DNA of 64,000 bases from Achromobacter spanius (GCF_002812705.1 NZ_CP025030.1:1922001-1986000), one strand, 5' to 3'. Counted from the stretch's first letter, positions 49,489 through 58,362 are shown. The notes: generated by a model from the letters alone, not told the origin. Numbers and translations: made by a program.

Positions 49489-50274
49489 ATGCTGAAATTC
49501 GCCGCCAATCTGTCGATGATGTATCAGGAATACGCATTCCTGGACCGCTATGCCGCCGCCGCCTCGGACGGCTTCTTGGGGGTGGAATGCATGTTTCCCT
49601 ACGCGGAACCCGCTGCCTTCGTGCGCGAGCGCATGGATGCGGTGGGGGTGTCGCAAGTGCTGTTCAACGCGCCACCGGGCGTGACCAGCCGTGGCGAGCG
49701 CGGGTTGGCGGCGCTGCCGGGGCGGCAGGCGGAATTCCAGGCAGGCGTCGAACAGGCGCTGGCCTACGCAACCACGCTGTCTTGTTCCAACGTGCACGTC
49801 ATGGCGGGCCTGGCGCCGGACGGCGTGCCGCGCGAGGCGCTGCTGGATTGCTATCGCGAAAACCTGGACTGGGCCGCGCGCCAGGCAAGGTCGGCAGGCG
49901 TGACCTTGCTGATCGAACCCATCAATACCCGCGACATTCCGGGCTACATCCTGAACCGCCAGGTCGAGGCCCACGCGATCGTGCAGGCCGTCAACGCACC
50001 GAACCTGAAAGTGCAGATGGACCTCTACCACTGCCAGATCGTGGAAGGCGACGTCACCACCAAATTGCGTGAATACCTGCCGACGGGCAGGGTGGGGCAT
50101 TTGCAGATCGCGGGGGTGCCGCTGCGCCAGGAACCCGATCGGGGTGAGCTCGATTACGGATGGGTGTTCAGCGTACTGCGCGAATTGCACTACACCGGCT
50201 GGATCGGTTGTGAATACCGTCCCGCTAGCGATACGTCGTCGGGTCTGCGATGGCTCAATGCCGCGCGCTCGTAA
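49489..50274 (+). CDS. OtnI-like hydroxypyruvate isomerase family protein, second copy
   Basis: A 261-residue TIM-barrel isomerase, the same length as the OtnI at 9473 and sharing [37 protein letters not shown] and GCEYRPASDT, so both catalytic glutamates are kept. No tetronate kinase, dehydrogenase or decarboxylase is near it. It begins 60 bases after the lyase gene and could be an extra enzyme of that operon or a separate gene. Possible substrates are hydroxypyruvate, 2-oxo-tetronate or a similar small keto acid. Confidence 0.83.
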   Translation: MLKFAANLSMMYQEYAFLDRYAAAASDGFLGVECMFPYAEPAAFVRERMDAVGVSQVLFNAPPGVTSRGERGLAALPGRQAEFQAGVEQALAYATTLSCSNVHVMAGLAPDGVPREALLDCYRENLDWAARQARSAGVTLLIEPINTRDIPGYILNRQVEAHAIVQAVNAPNLKVQMDLYHCQIVEGDVTTKLREYLPTGRVGHLQIAGVPLRQEPDRGELDYGWVFSVLRELHYTGWIGCEYRPASDTSSGLRWLNAARS

Positions 50275-50390
50275 TCGGCGCAATCGGTAAGCGGCTTGCC
50301 GGCTTTCCGCTTCTGCGGCTCCCGTCTCCATACCTTCCACTGCCCGTGTCCCGGTGACCTGCTACGGTAAATTCCCGGGCTTGCTTACGC

Positions 50391-50421
50391 ATTAAAAATC
50401 ATTAATATGTTAATTAAAAAT
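50391..50421. promoter_or_regulatory. AT-rich control region before the Bug gene
   Basis: Two copies of ATTAAAAAT (50391-50399 and 50413-50421) lie exactly 22 bases apart, flanking ATTAATATGTTAAT (50401-50414), which has 5-base inverted arms. This is the most AT-rich stretch seen in the window. The 22-base period equals two helix turns, so bound proteins would face the same side. Confidence 0.5.
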
Positions 50422-50452
50422 TCAATCGATCGTGGTTCGAGGAGACCAGGAC

Positions 50453-51472
50453 ATGACTAGCAGCTTCCTGCCGCGCATGGTGTTGAAGGCGGCGTTGTTC
50501 AAGGTGGCATCGAGGGGCGCCGCCGCGCTTTGCGCCGTGGCGTTCACCGTGTTGCCCGCCACCGCCTCGGCGGCGGAATTTCCCGATCATCCCATCCGTT
50601 GGCTCGTGCCGTTCAGCGCCGGGGGCGGCAGCGATATCGCCACCCGCATCGTCGCCAAGCACGTGGGCGACGCGCTGGGCCAAGCGGTCGTGGTTGAAAA
50701 CCGCCCGGGCGCCGCCACCATCGTCGCGGCGCAAGAAACCGCCCGCGCCGCGCCCGACGGCTATACCTTGATGACGGCGGGCATGAGCACGCTGGCGTTG
50801 AACCCCTGGCTATACAAGAACCTGCCTTATGACCCCGGCCGCAACCTGACGCCGGTGTCCACGCTGGTGGCCTTGCCCATCGTGCTGGTGACCTCGCCCG
50901 GTTCCAAGCTGACCGACATGCCGGCCGTCTTGCAGTATTTGCGTAGCGAGCAGCCGGGCAGTTATGCGTCCTTGGGCGTGGGCAGCCCGCACCATCTGGC
51001 GATGGAACTGTTCCTGGAGTCGATCGGTGGGCGCGCCACCGCCATCCCGTACAAGGGCACGCCGCCTGCGTTGCAGGACGTGGCATCCGGCGTGGTGCCC
51101 ATGATGATGGCTGACCTGGCCGCCGCCCGGCCGCTGATTCAGGCGGGCAAGCTGCGCGCCATTGCCGTGCCTGCCGCGCAGCGTTCGGCCCAGCTGCCGG
51201 ACGTGCCGACGTTTGCCGAAGTGGGCGCGGATCCCTTCGAGGCCGCGGCGTGGCAAGGCGTGGTGGCGCCAGCCGGCACGCCCGCGCCCATCGTCGATAA
51301 GCTCAGCCGCGCCATCGTGGCGGCATTGAAATCTCCCGACGTGGTCAAGCAACTGCGGTTGCAGGGCATGGAGCCCACGGGCAGCACGCCGGCGGGCTTC
51401 GCCGAGTATGCAAGCGAAGAGCGCGAGCGCTGGGGCGCGGTGATCCGCCACAAGGGCATCTCGGTGGAATAA
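50453..51472 (+). CDS. Bug/TctC-family periplasmic receptor, second in the window
   Basis: A 339-residue receptor with a long signal (hydrophobic AAALCAVAFTVLPATASA, cleavage before AEFPDHP) and the family blocks FPDHPIRWLVPFSAGGGSD, VVVENRPGAATIVAAQETARAAPDGYTL. GAGGAGACCAGGAC precedes the ATG at 50453. It has its own AT-rich promoter region and no membrane partner genes nearby. The ligand is unknown. Confidence 0.9.
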   Translation: MTSSFLPRMVLKAALFKVASRGAAALCAVAFTVLPATASAAEFPDHPIRWLVPFSAGGGSDIATRIVAKHVGDALGQAVVVENRPGAATIVAAQETARAAPDGYTLMTAGMSTLALNPWLYKNLPYDPGRNLTPVSTLVALPIVLVTSPGSKLTDMPAVLQYLRSEQPGSYASLGVGSPHHLAMELFLESIGGRATAIPYKGTPPALQDVASGVVPMMMADLAAARPLIQAGKLRAIAVPAAQRSAQLPDVPTFAEVGADPFEAAAWQGVVAPAGTPAPIVDKLSRAIVAALKSPDVVKQLRLQGMEPTGSTPAGFAEYASEERERWGAVIRHKGISVE

Positions 51473-51493
51473 GCGCCGGGTGCGCGCGCTCTA

Positions 51494-51528
51494 GATCTTG
51501 CCCGGGCGCGCGCCCGTGATCTTGCCCG
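51494..51528. repeat. GC palindrome flanked by direct repeats after the Bug gene
   Basis: CGGGCGCGCGCCCG (51503-51516) is a perfect 14-base palindrome. GATCTTGCCCG occurs at 51494-51504 and again at 51518-51528. The 119-base gap separates convergent genes, so the palindrome may act as a terminator hairpin although no T run follows. Confidence 0.5.
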
Positions 51529-51591
51529 TGCACGTGCCGGTGCGCGCTTAGCCGTGCGCTGGTATGTGCCTGGCGAGCACTGTGTGCATGC

Positions 51592-52497
51592 CTAGTCGTG
51601 CACCGGCGCCTGACGCTTCTTTCCGCGCTGTGCCGTGGCCGCGCAACCCGCCGACGCAATGATGATGCCGCCGATGGCCAGCCATTGCGTCTGGGTCAGA
51701 TGTTCATTCAGCACGATCACGCCGGCCAGCGCGCCCATGGCGGGTTCCATGCTGAGCAGCACGCCAAACGTTTTCTGAGGCAGACGCCGCAGCGCCACCA
51801 TCTCCAGCGAATAGGGCAGCGCGCTCGACAGAATGCCCACCCCGATCCCGGCCAGGATCAACGACGGGTCCAGCAAGGCCATGCCCGCATGCGCCGCGCC
51901 CACGGGCAATGCCACCATCGTCGCCGCCAGCAAGCCCAATGACGTCGCCTGGCCGCCATGCACGTTGCCGGCCATTTTGCCGAAGATGATGTACAGCGCC
52001 CAGCACACGGCGGCGGCCAGCGCGTAGGCAATGCCGGTCGGGTCCAGGTCGTGGATGGATTGACCGGTGGGAATCAGCAGCACCAGCCCGGCCAGCGCAC
52101 AGGCAATCCACACAAAATCGATGGCGCGCCGCGACAGCACCACCGCCAGCGTCAGCGGCCCGGTGAATTCAATGGCAATGGCCACGCCCAGGGGCAGCGT
52201 GCGCAGCGCCATGTAGAACAGCAGGTTCATGCACGCCAGCGTCACCCCGTACAGCGCGATCTTGGCGGCGTTTTGCCGGGTCAGCGGAAAGCGCCACGGG
52301 CGCCAGAACGCCATCAGGATGATGGCGCCGATGACGATGCGATAGGCAGTCGTGCCCTGCGCGCCCACTTCCGGAAACAAGGATTTGGCGAACGAGGTGC
52401 CGATGCACAGCGAGGCCATGGCGCCGATCAGCGACAGCGTGGGAAGCAGGGTGGAGGCGGGGGCGTTTTGCCCGGCGTTCAAGGTGGCGGCGGTCAT
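51592..52497 (-). CDS. EamA/DMT-family exporter, RhtA-like
   Basis: A 301-residue ten-helix transporter with two EamA repeats: LIGAMASLCIGTSFAKSLFPEVGAQGTTAYRI and FYMALRTLPLGVAIAIEFTGPLTLAVVLSRR in the first, and the second ending with TFGVLLSMEPAMGALAGVIVLNEHL. The pattern fits the RhtA threonine/homoserine exporter. It lies 58 bases after the LysE-like gene on the same strand, so two amino acid exporters of different families are probably transcribed together. The substrate is inferred from family. Confidence 0.87.
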   Translation of the reverse strand: MTAATLNAGQNAPASTLLPTLSLIGAMASLCIGTSFAKSLFPEVGAQGTTAYRIVIGAIILMAFWRPWRFPLTRQNAAKIALYGVTLACMNLLFYMALRTLPLGVAIAIEFTGPLTLAVVLSRRAIDFVWIACALAGLVLLIPTGQSIHDLDPTGIAYALAAAVCWALYIIFGKMAGNVHGGQATSLGLLAATMVALPVGAAHAGMALLDPSLILAGIGVGILSSALPYSLEMVALRRLPQKTFGVLLSMEPAMGALAGVIVLNEHLTQTQWLAIGGIIIASAGCAATAQRGKKRQAPVHD

Positions 52498-52555
52498 GGG
52501 AAGTCAGGGCAAGGGCAATGCAAGGACAGGCAACGGTGCAACGGAAATGGAAAGA

Positions 52556-53200
52556 TCACGGCGCCGGCGTGGCGGCCGTGGAGTAAAGCACATACAGCGC
52601 CAGGCCCAGCATGACGGCGCCCAGCAGGCCTTGCTGCATGCGCAAGAACCAGGGATTGCGTCCGACCCATCCGCGTATGCGCGAAGCGCCGTAGGCGAAG
52701 CCACTGCCGTAGGGCAGGCTGAGCAGCTTCATGGTGATGCCCAGCACCAGCATCTGAATCCAGACGGGTCCGTTTGCCGGCGACGTGAACTGCGGCAGGA
52801 AGGCGATCATGAACAGCAGCACCTTGGGATTCAGCAGGTTGGTCATGAAGCCTTGCCAGAATGCGTCGCGCGCATCGCCGGGGCGGGCCGACAGGGAAAC
52901 ATCGGCCGACCGCGCGCAACGGATCATTGCCTTGACACCCAGGTAGCCCAGATACAAACCGCCCGCGGCCTTGATGCCCACGAACAGCGTCGGAAAGGCT
53001 TGCAGCGCGGACGCCAGGCCCAGCACCACGGCCGGTACCTGGATGAAGCCTGCCGCTACGTTACCCAGCACGCTATGGAAAGCGGGGCGAAATCCCTGGG
53101 TCATGCCACGCGACAAGGTCAGCGCCATGTCCGGCCCAGGCGTGAGCTTGAGCGCTGCGTCAGCGGCAAGAAAAAGCAGGAAAAGCTGGAGCGAGGGCAT
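52556..53200 (-). CDS. LysE/RhtB-family amino acid exporter
   Basis: A 214-residue six-helix exporter: LFLLFLAADAALKLTPGPDMALTLSRGMTQGF with the family TPGP motif, GIKAAGGLYLGYLGVKAM, and AFWQGFMTNLLNPKVLLFM. It is divergent from the Lrp-type regulator at 53424, the classic layout in which a leucine-responsive-type protein senses an amino acid and turns on its exporter. It probably expels an amino acid or analogue. Confidence 0.9.
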   Translation of the reverse strand: MPSLQLFLLFLAADAALKLTPGPDMALTLSRGMTQGFRPAFHSVLGNVAAGFIQVPAVVLGLASALQAFPTLFVGIKAAGGLYLGYLGVKAMIRCARSADVSLSARPGDARDAFWQGFMTNLLNPKVLLFMIAFLPQFTSPANGPVWIQMLVLGITMKLLSLPYGSGFAYGASRIRGWVGRNPWFLRMQQGLLGAVMLGLALYVLYSTAATPAP

Positions 53201-53423
53201 TGCGGAATACGGCCGAAGAAGCGGGAGCGCGGATGAAGGGTTCCCAGTGTAAGCAAGCGGCCTGATTATTTCCTGCGTCCGGCACGGGCAAAATGAAGTT
53301 TCCCGTCGAATTGGGGCCGGAGTCTGTCGCGGCCGGGATTAGAATCAGCCGAAGGCCGATCTTTCCCGCTTATTTATCCTGATTTTTGTTTGCCCCGGCC
53401 CACCCCAGCGTTGCCCAGCCCCC

Positions 53424-53888
53424 ATGGAACTAGACGATTTCGACCTTCAAATCCTGCAAAGCCTGCAGGAAGACAACCAGCGCACCAGCCAGGACGTTGC
53501 CCAGCGGGTGAACCTGTCGCCCGTGTCGTGCCTGCGCCGCATGAAGCGGCTGCGTGAAGCCGGGGTGGTGACGGCCGACGTGTCCGTGGTGGACCCGGCC
53601 GCGCTGGGGCGCGGCATCATGATGGTGGTGCTGGTGTCGCTGGAGAGCGAGCGCGTCGACAAGCTGGACGTGTTCAAGCGCGCCATGCTGGGCGCGCCCG
53701 AGGTCATGCAGTGCCTGTCCGTGACGGGCGAAGTCGACTTCGTGCTGACGCTGACCATGATCGACATGGCCGACTACGACACCTTTGCCCAACGCCACTT
53801 CTGGGGCAACCCCAACGTCAAGCGCTTCTCCACCCTGGTAGTGATGAATCCGGTGAAGAACACGCTGACGGTGCCGGTGTCGGTTTAG
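53424..53888 (+). CDS. Lrp/AsnC-family regulator
   Basis: A 154-residue regulator: winged helix (LDDFDLQILQSLQEDNQRTSQDVAQRVNLSPVSCLRRMKRL) and a RAM ligand domain (VMQCLSVTGEVDFVLTLTM). It is divergent from the LysE-like gene across 223 bases, which should hold the shared control region, and likely regulates both exporters. Its tail overlaps the convergent amidase gene by four bases. Confidence 0.92.
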   Translation: MELDDFDLQILQSLQEDNQRTSQDVAQRVNLSPVSCLRRMKRLREAGVVTADVSVVDPAALGRGIMMVVLVSLESERVDKLDVFKRAMLGAPEVMQCLSVTGEVDFVLTLTMIDMADYDTFAQRHFWGNPNVKRFSTLVVMNPVKNTLTVPVSV

Positions 53889-54658
53889 CCGGTTTCAGCC
53901 TGGCCGTTGCCGGGGTAGGCGGCGCGCGCGCGGGCGGGCGCGCCGATGTCGAGCGTCAGGTCGATCACCGCTTCGCCATAGGCAGGCGCCAACGCCACGG
54001 TGCCGCCGGACGGGTCGGCCGCCTGGCTTTCTCCGCTGAATTCGTAGCGTTCGCCAGGCCCGACGCGGTTGGCCATGACGATATGCATCTGGTTGTCCAA
54101 GGCGCGTATCGGAATGGCATGTCGATGTACGTGACCGTAGGGATGCATCATGCCGTCAAGCAGCACGGTCAGGTCTACCCGCTGGCGTCCCAGGGCACGG
54201 GCAGGGGCGGGAAATTCAATGTCGAAACAGATCAGCATGCCGAGGGTCATGCCACGCCATTGGCAGACCGGAAAGTCGGTACCCGGCTCGAACACGTCCT
54301 GGTCCGAGTCGTACAACATGGTCTTGCGATAACGCAGCAGCACCTGTCCCGCTTCATCGATCAGCACGCCGGTATTGAAATAGCGGCCGCCATCGACTTC
54401 AGCGAAGCCGAACGCCACGCTGACACGCGCTTGCCGGGCGGCCTGCCGCAGTGACGTTACCGACGGGCCATCCATTGGCTCGGCAAGCTCGGCCACGTTG
54501 TCTGGCGTGGGAAAGCCCGAGACGCTGGTCTCCGGGAAGACGATCAGGTCTGTCTGGCCGGAGGCGGCATCGATGGCGCGCAACAGTTTCGCCAGATTGC
54601 CGGCGACATCGCCGTCGACGAGCGTGGGTTGAATCAGGCGGATGCGCGGGGCGGTCAT
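53885..54658 (-). CDS. Carbon-nitrogen hydrolase (nitrilase superfamily amidase)
   Basis: A 257-residue hydrolase with the Glu-Lys-Cys triad: Glu43 in VFPETSVSGF, Lys112 in RYRKTMLYD, Cys144 in MLICFDIEFP. Relatives hydrolyse amides, omega-amino amides or N-carbamoyl compounds. Its ATG overlaps the stop of the NCS1 permease (ATGA, 54655-54658), so transporter and enzyme are coupled. Together they suggest uptake and deamidation of a nucleobase-like, hydantoin-like or ureido compound, with the substrate not identified. Confidence 0.9.
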   Translation of the reverse strand: MTAPRIRLIQPTLVDGDVAGNLAKLLRAIDAASGQTDLIVFPETSVSGFPTPDNVAELAEPMDGPSVTSLRQAARQARVSVAFGFAEVDGGRYFNTGVLIDEAGQVLLRYRKTMLYDSDQDVFEPGTDFPVCQWRGMTLGMLICFDIEFPAPARALGRQRVDLTVLLDGMMHPYGHVHRHAIPIRALDNQMHIVMANRVGPGERYEFSGESQAADPSGGTVALAPAYGEAVIDLTLDIGAPARARAAYPGNGQAETG

Positions 54659-56142
54659 GATGGGTCTCCTTCAAGCCTCGGGGCAGGGGCGAAATCGCTT
54701 CCCTGGATGTTCTGGATGGCGTGGTCTTCCGCGGCCAGGTCCAGCGAGCGCGCCAGCACCGCATACACCGCGCCGGAGACGGCCAGCCCGACGAGCCAGG
54801 CAAGATCCACGCCATCCAGGCGCTGCGCCGCCCAGCCCACGAAGATCGGCTGCTGGCTCGCGGCGTCGACAATGTTGAAGAACGGGATCATCGCGGCGAA
54901 GCCGACAAGGTATGCGGCGATGCCGCGCGCGCCCCACGCGCCGTAGAGGCCGTGGGGCGTGAAGAAATGCGGGATGGCATAACGGCCCTTGCGCACGAAG
55001 AAGTAGTCAACCAGGTTGACCGACGTCCACGGCACCAGGAAGTACAGGAGCAGCACCAGGAAGGTGTTCAGCAGCGCGACCCCGCTGCCGGGGACCGAGG
55101 TGGCGAAAATCAGGATCGTGATGCTGATCAACATGATCGTGATGACGCGGGCGCGCCGCGTGGGGCGGATAGGCCGCAGGGAATCGACGCCGGTCAGCAG
55201 CGTGAGCATTGCGCTATAGGTGTTCAGCGCAATCACGGGCAGAAAACCCGCCACCGACACCACCACCAGCACGCTGCCGAATCCCGGCATGAGCGCGTTG
55301 CCGATCTGATGCAAGGCCGCCAGCGCGTCGGTGGCCCGCAGCGTCTGGGCCAGCCACGCGCCCAGCCCGATCATCCAGCTGCCCGACAGCGACGCACCCA
55401 GGAAGATCGCCAGAATCAATCGCCGGGGGTTGGTGCGTCGGGGCAGGTAGCGGGAATAGTCGGACACGTAAGGCGCGTACGCGATGTTGTAGCTGGCCGC
55501 GATGGCGAACTGAGCGGCGAAGGCGCTGGCGCTGAAGCCAAGGCCGGGTAGCGGCGACGGTGCGTTGCCGGTGACGCCCAGCATCAGAGCGCCCGTCACC
55601 AGGGCGTACAACGGCAAGGTCAGCCACAGGGCGCGCCTGAACGCGCGGTGCATCAGATCGTGGCCGAAGATGGCCAGGCATGCGCCCGCCGCAATGGCCA
55701 CAACGGCGATAAGCGTGCGCGGCAGGCCGAATACCTTGTGCAGGCCATCCATGATCAGCGACACGTTGACGACGTTGAAGCCGGCGAAGACGAACAAGGT
55801 GGCGGCCAACGCCAGCACCACGCCGCGATAGCCGAACTGCGCGCGCGACTGGATCATCTGCGGAAGGCCCATCTGAGGGCCCTGCGCGCCATGAAACGCC
55901 ATGAAGAGCGTGCCGAACATAATGCCCAGCGCGCCGGCCAGCGTGGTCCAGAAAGCGGTCAGCCCCAGGCTGGGGCCGACGAAGCCGATGGAGATCGTGA
56001 AAAAGTGGAAATTGCCCAGGAACCAGAATGGCCCCTGGCCGGCCAGCGTGGCGTGGCGCTCGCTTTCGGGGATGTAGTCGATCGAATGGCGTTCGATCTT
56101 CACGCTTGCGCGGGCGGTCGCCGCAGTCTCGGAAAGATGCAT
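54655..56142 (-). CDS. NCS1-family permease (cytosine/purine/hydantoin type)
   Basis: A 495-residue twelve-helix permease: cytoplasmic N-terminus HSIDYIPESERHATLAGQGPFWFLGNFHFFTISIGFVGPSLG, SRAQFGYRG with GLPQMIQ before it, and ASYNIAYAPYVSDYSRYLPRRT, all typical of NCS1 carriers such as CodB and related sodium-nucleobase symporters. It feeds the amidase that overlaps it. No strong ribosome binding site precedes the ATG at 56142. Confidence 0.9.
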   Translation of the reverse strand: MHLSETAATARASVKIERHSIDYIPESERHATLAGQGPFWFLGNFHFFTISIGFVGPSLGLTAFWTTLAGALGIMFGTLFMAFHGAQGPQMGLPQMIQSRAQFGYRGVVLALAATLFVFAGFNVVNVSLIMDGLHKVFGLPRTLIAVVAIAAGACLAIFGHDLMHRAFRRALWLTLPLYALVTGALMLGVTGNAPSPLPGLGFSASAFAAQFAIAASYNIAYAPYVSDYSRYLPRRTNPRRLILAIFLGASLSGSWMIGLGAWLAQTLRATDALAALHQIGNALMPGFGSVLVVVSVAGFLPVIALNTYSAMLTLLTGVDSLRPIRPTRRARVITIMLISITILIFATSVPGSGVALLNTFLVLLLYFLVPWTSVNLVDYFFVRKGRYAIPHFFTPHGLYGAWGARGIAAYLVGFAAMIPFFNIVDAASQQPIFVGWAAQRLDGVDLAWLVGLAVSGAVYAVLARSLDLAAEDHAIQNIQGSDFAPAPRLEGDPS

Positions 56143-56242
56143 GCGGCGGATTGTAGGAACGCCCGTGGCAATGTTCCATGATCAAAGCGCCGCGTTCATA
56201 TCGACCTGCGCCAATGTTTGGCCAGGGATAACCCGCAAGCGG

Positions 56243-57229
56243 CTACATCGGCTTGAGGCCCAGGGTCTGGATCATCTGGCGGTACTTGGCCACCTGCGCC
56301 GTGGCGTAGGCATCGGCGTCCTGCTGGCTCATCGGCGCCAATAGCAGTCGCCCCTCGGCTTCCATCCGCGTGCGCAGGTCGGGCTGTTCCAGCGCGTAGC
56401 CCACGGCGCGGCGCAAGGTGTCCACTTCGGGCGCGGGCGTGTCCTGGCGCACGTAGTAACCGCCCGCGATGGTGTAGACGAAGTCCGGGATGGTTTTGCT
56501 TTGCGAAATCCGCGGTAGCTTGGCCAGCGGGGCGGGCAGCGTGTCAGAGAAGCTGGTCAGGATTTTCAACTGTTGTTGCGCGGCCATGCCTTCCATTGCC
56601 TGCTGGTAGGGCAGCACCGCGAAATCCACCTGGCGCCCGATCAGGTCTTGCAGCGCGGGCGCTGCGCCGCGATAGGGCACGTGCAGGAATTCCGCGCCCA
56701 CGCGCCGGCCCAGGTACTCCGTCATGATGTGGTAGAGCGACCCCACGCCCACGCTGCCGAAGGTCAGGGGCGTGGCGCCCGGCCGCTTGGCGTAGGCGAT
56801 GAATTCGTCGACGCTGTTCACCGGCAGATCCGCGCGCGCGAGCAGCACGATGGTGGCTTCGCTGATGGGTTGCGTCAGCCGGAAGTCTTCGGGCTTGTAG
56901 TGCGCGGCGGCGTTCAGGAAGGGGCTGAGGATGACCTCGTTGGCGGACCCGTGCAGGAAGGTGTAGCCGTCAGGCGCGCTGGTCAGCACGCGGCGCGCGC
57001 CCAGCATGCCCGCGCCGCCGCCCACGTTTTCCACCACCACCTGCTGCTTGAGCGCGTGCGCGATGTGCACGCCGAACTGGCGCGCCGAGGCATCGCTGGC
57101 GCCGCCCGCCGGATAGGGCACGATCAGGCTCAAGGGCTTCTTGGCCGGGTAGTCCGCGTGGGCCAGGGGCATCACGGCGCAGGCCGCAAGACAGACGGCG
57201 GCCGCCCGGGCCGGTAGATTCCAACGCAT
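56243..57229 (-). CDS. Bug/TctC-family periplasmic receptor, third in the window
   Basis: A 328-residue receptor with Sec signal (AAAVCLAACAVMPLAHA, then DYPAKKPL) and blocks LSLIVPYPAGGASDASAR, QVVVENVGGGAGMLGARR and APDGYTFL. It lies 100 bases before the NCS1 gene on the same strand and downstream of the minus-strand LysR. It may belong to the NCS1-amidase unit or stand alone. No membrane partner genes are seen. Confidence 0.9.
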   Translation of the reverse strand: MRWNLPARAAAVCLAACAVMPLAHADYPAKKPLSLIVPYPAGGASDASARQFGVHIAHALKQQVVVENVGGGAGMLGARRVLTSAPDGYTFLHGSANEVILSPFLNAAAHYKPEDFRLTQPISEATIVLLARADLPVNSVDEFIAYAKRPGATPLTFGSVGVGSLYHIMTEYLGRRVGAEFLHVPYRGAAPALQDLIGRQVDFAVLPYQQAMEGMAAQQQLKILTSFSDTLPAPLAKLPRISQSKTIPDFVYTIAGGYYVRQDTPAPEVDTLRRAVGYALEQPDLRTRMEAEGRLLLAPMSQQDADAYATAQVAKYRQMIQTLGLKPM

Positions 57230-57398
57230 GCTGCTTCTCCCTTGTCATTGCTGTTGTCGACGCTGTTCTTACGCAGCCGGTTTTCCGATCTGCTGCATGC
57301 AGTCTAGGCAGCGGCGTTTGTTCGCATCAATGACGGACGAGGGGTCGGATCAATGTGAATTCCACAACGATGTGCAGTCACTCAAGGGGGGCTGCTTG

Positions 57399-57449
57399 GG
57401 CGCGGCCGGCCAGGCGCGGCCGGCTAGGCGCGGCCGGCCTAGGCGCGGC
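57399..57449. repeat. 14-base GC-rich tandem repeat at the LysR stop codon
   Basis: Copies: GGCGCGGCCGGCCA (57399-57412), GGCGCGGCCGGCTA (57413-57426), GGCGCGGCCGGCCTA (57427-57441) and a partial GGCGCGGC (57442-57449). The third copy supplies the TAG stop of the minus-strand LysR gene and the fourth its last codons. Each unit contains the palindrome GCCGGC. Confidence 0.8.
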
Positions 57450-58362
57450 GCGACTCCAAGGCGGGAAAGGTCTTCAGGATGTGGCGCAGCATGCTGGCGG
57501 TGGCGGGGGGCAGGTGCCTGCCCGCCAAACTGATCACGTGCGTGCGGCTGTTGTTCAGAATGGGGTTGGCCAGTGGCAGCGACACCATCTGACGAAACTG
57601 CGCGCCTTTAAGCGGCATGGACAGCGGGTTCACCACATAACCCAGGCCCTGGCTGGCGAACTCCCACAGGATCTTGAACGAATTGGTCAGCAGCGCGGGC
57701 TTGAGCTTGACGTTCTCGTCCAGCTCGGCCGCCTGGATGTGCTGGCGCACGCCAAACGATTCGTCCATGGCGGCCCAGCCGTAAGGCGCCAGGTCCGCCA
57801 GCCGCAAGGCGCGCCGCGAACGCGCCAGCGGGTGGTCTTTGTGTACGTGGACGCGCATGGGCGCGGGGCGGGAATAGTGCGACCGCAGGCGCACGTCGTT
57901 GGGTGGCTGGAAGGCCAGCGCAATCTGCACGCGCTCTTCTACGAGGCGACGCACGGTTTCATTGGTGCCGGCCACGTGGATGCTGTAGGTGATGTCGGGA
58001 TGCTTGCGCACGAAGGACAGCAGCACGGGTTCCAGCAGCATATCGACAAAGCCTTCACCCAGCGCCAGTTCCACATGACCTCGGGTGGCGCTTTTCAGGT
58101 TGTTGACCTCGGCCTGGAAGGACTCGTTCAGGTCTTGCTGGCGACGCGCGAACAGCGCCACCAGGCGTCCGGCGTCGGTGGGCACCACGCCGCGCCCGCG
58201 CCGTTCCAGCAGCGTCAGCCCGGTGTCGGCTTCCAGGCGGGCAATGGCGCGGCTGATGGCGGACGGGTCGGTATTGAGTTGATCGGCGGCGGCGCGCAGC
58301 GTGCCGGTTTCTATGACTTGCAGCAGGCACAGCGTCCGTTTGAACTCCAGGACATCATCCAT
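57439..58362 (-). CDS. LysR-family regulator divergent from the M20 hydrolase
   Basis: A 307-residue LysR protein from ATG 58362: LEFKRTLCLLQVIETGTLRAAADQLNTDPSAISRAIARLEADTG is the winged helix, followed by the effector domain. A longer in-frame start would add 46 residues without family similarity. It is divergent from the M20 amidohydrolase (162-base gap), its probable target. Its 3' end lies in a GC-rich tandem repeat, so the last residues (SRRA) may vary between strains. Confidence 0.87.
   Translation of the reverse strand: MDDVLEFKRTLCLLQVIETGTLRAAADQLNTDPSAISRAIARLEADTGLTLLERRGRGVVPTDAGRLVALFARRQQDLNESFQAEVNNLKSATRGHVELALGEGFVDMLLEPVLLSFVRKHPDITYSIHVAGTNETVRRLVEERVQIALAFQPPNDVRLRSHYSRPAPMRVHVHKDHPLARSRRALRLADLAPYGWAAMDESFGVRQHIQAAELDENVKLKPALLTNSFKILWEFASQGLGYVVNPLSMPLKGAQFRQMVSLPLANPILNNSRTHVISLAGRHLPPATASMLRHILKTFPALESRRA

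Noticed and set aside
53201..53423. Intergenic region between the LysE-like and Lrp genes searched for an additional gene or RNA
   Set aside because: No open frame with a start site or clear hairpin was seen; it most likely holds only the divergent promoters.
57399..57449. Tandem repeat considered as a CRISPR array
   Set aside because: Units are 14 bases, contiguous, without unique spacers and without cas genes nearby; the same holds for the arrays at 11279 and 2111.
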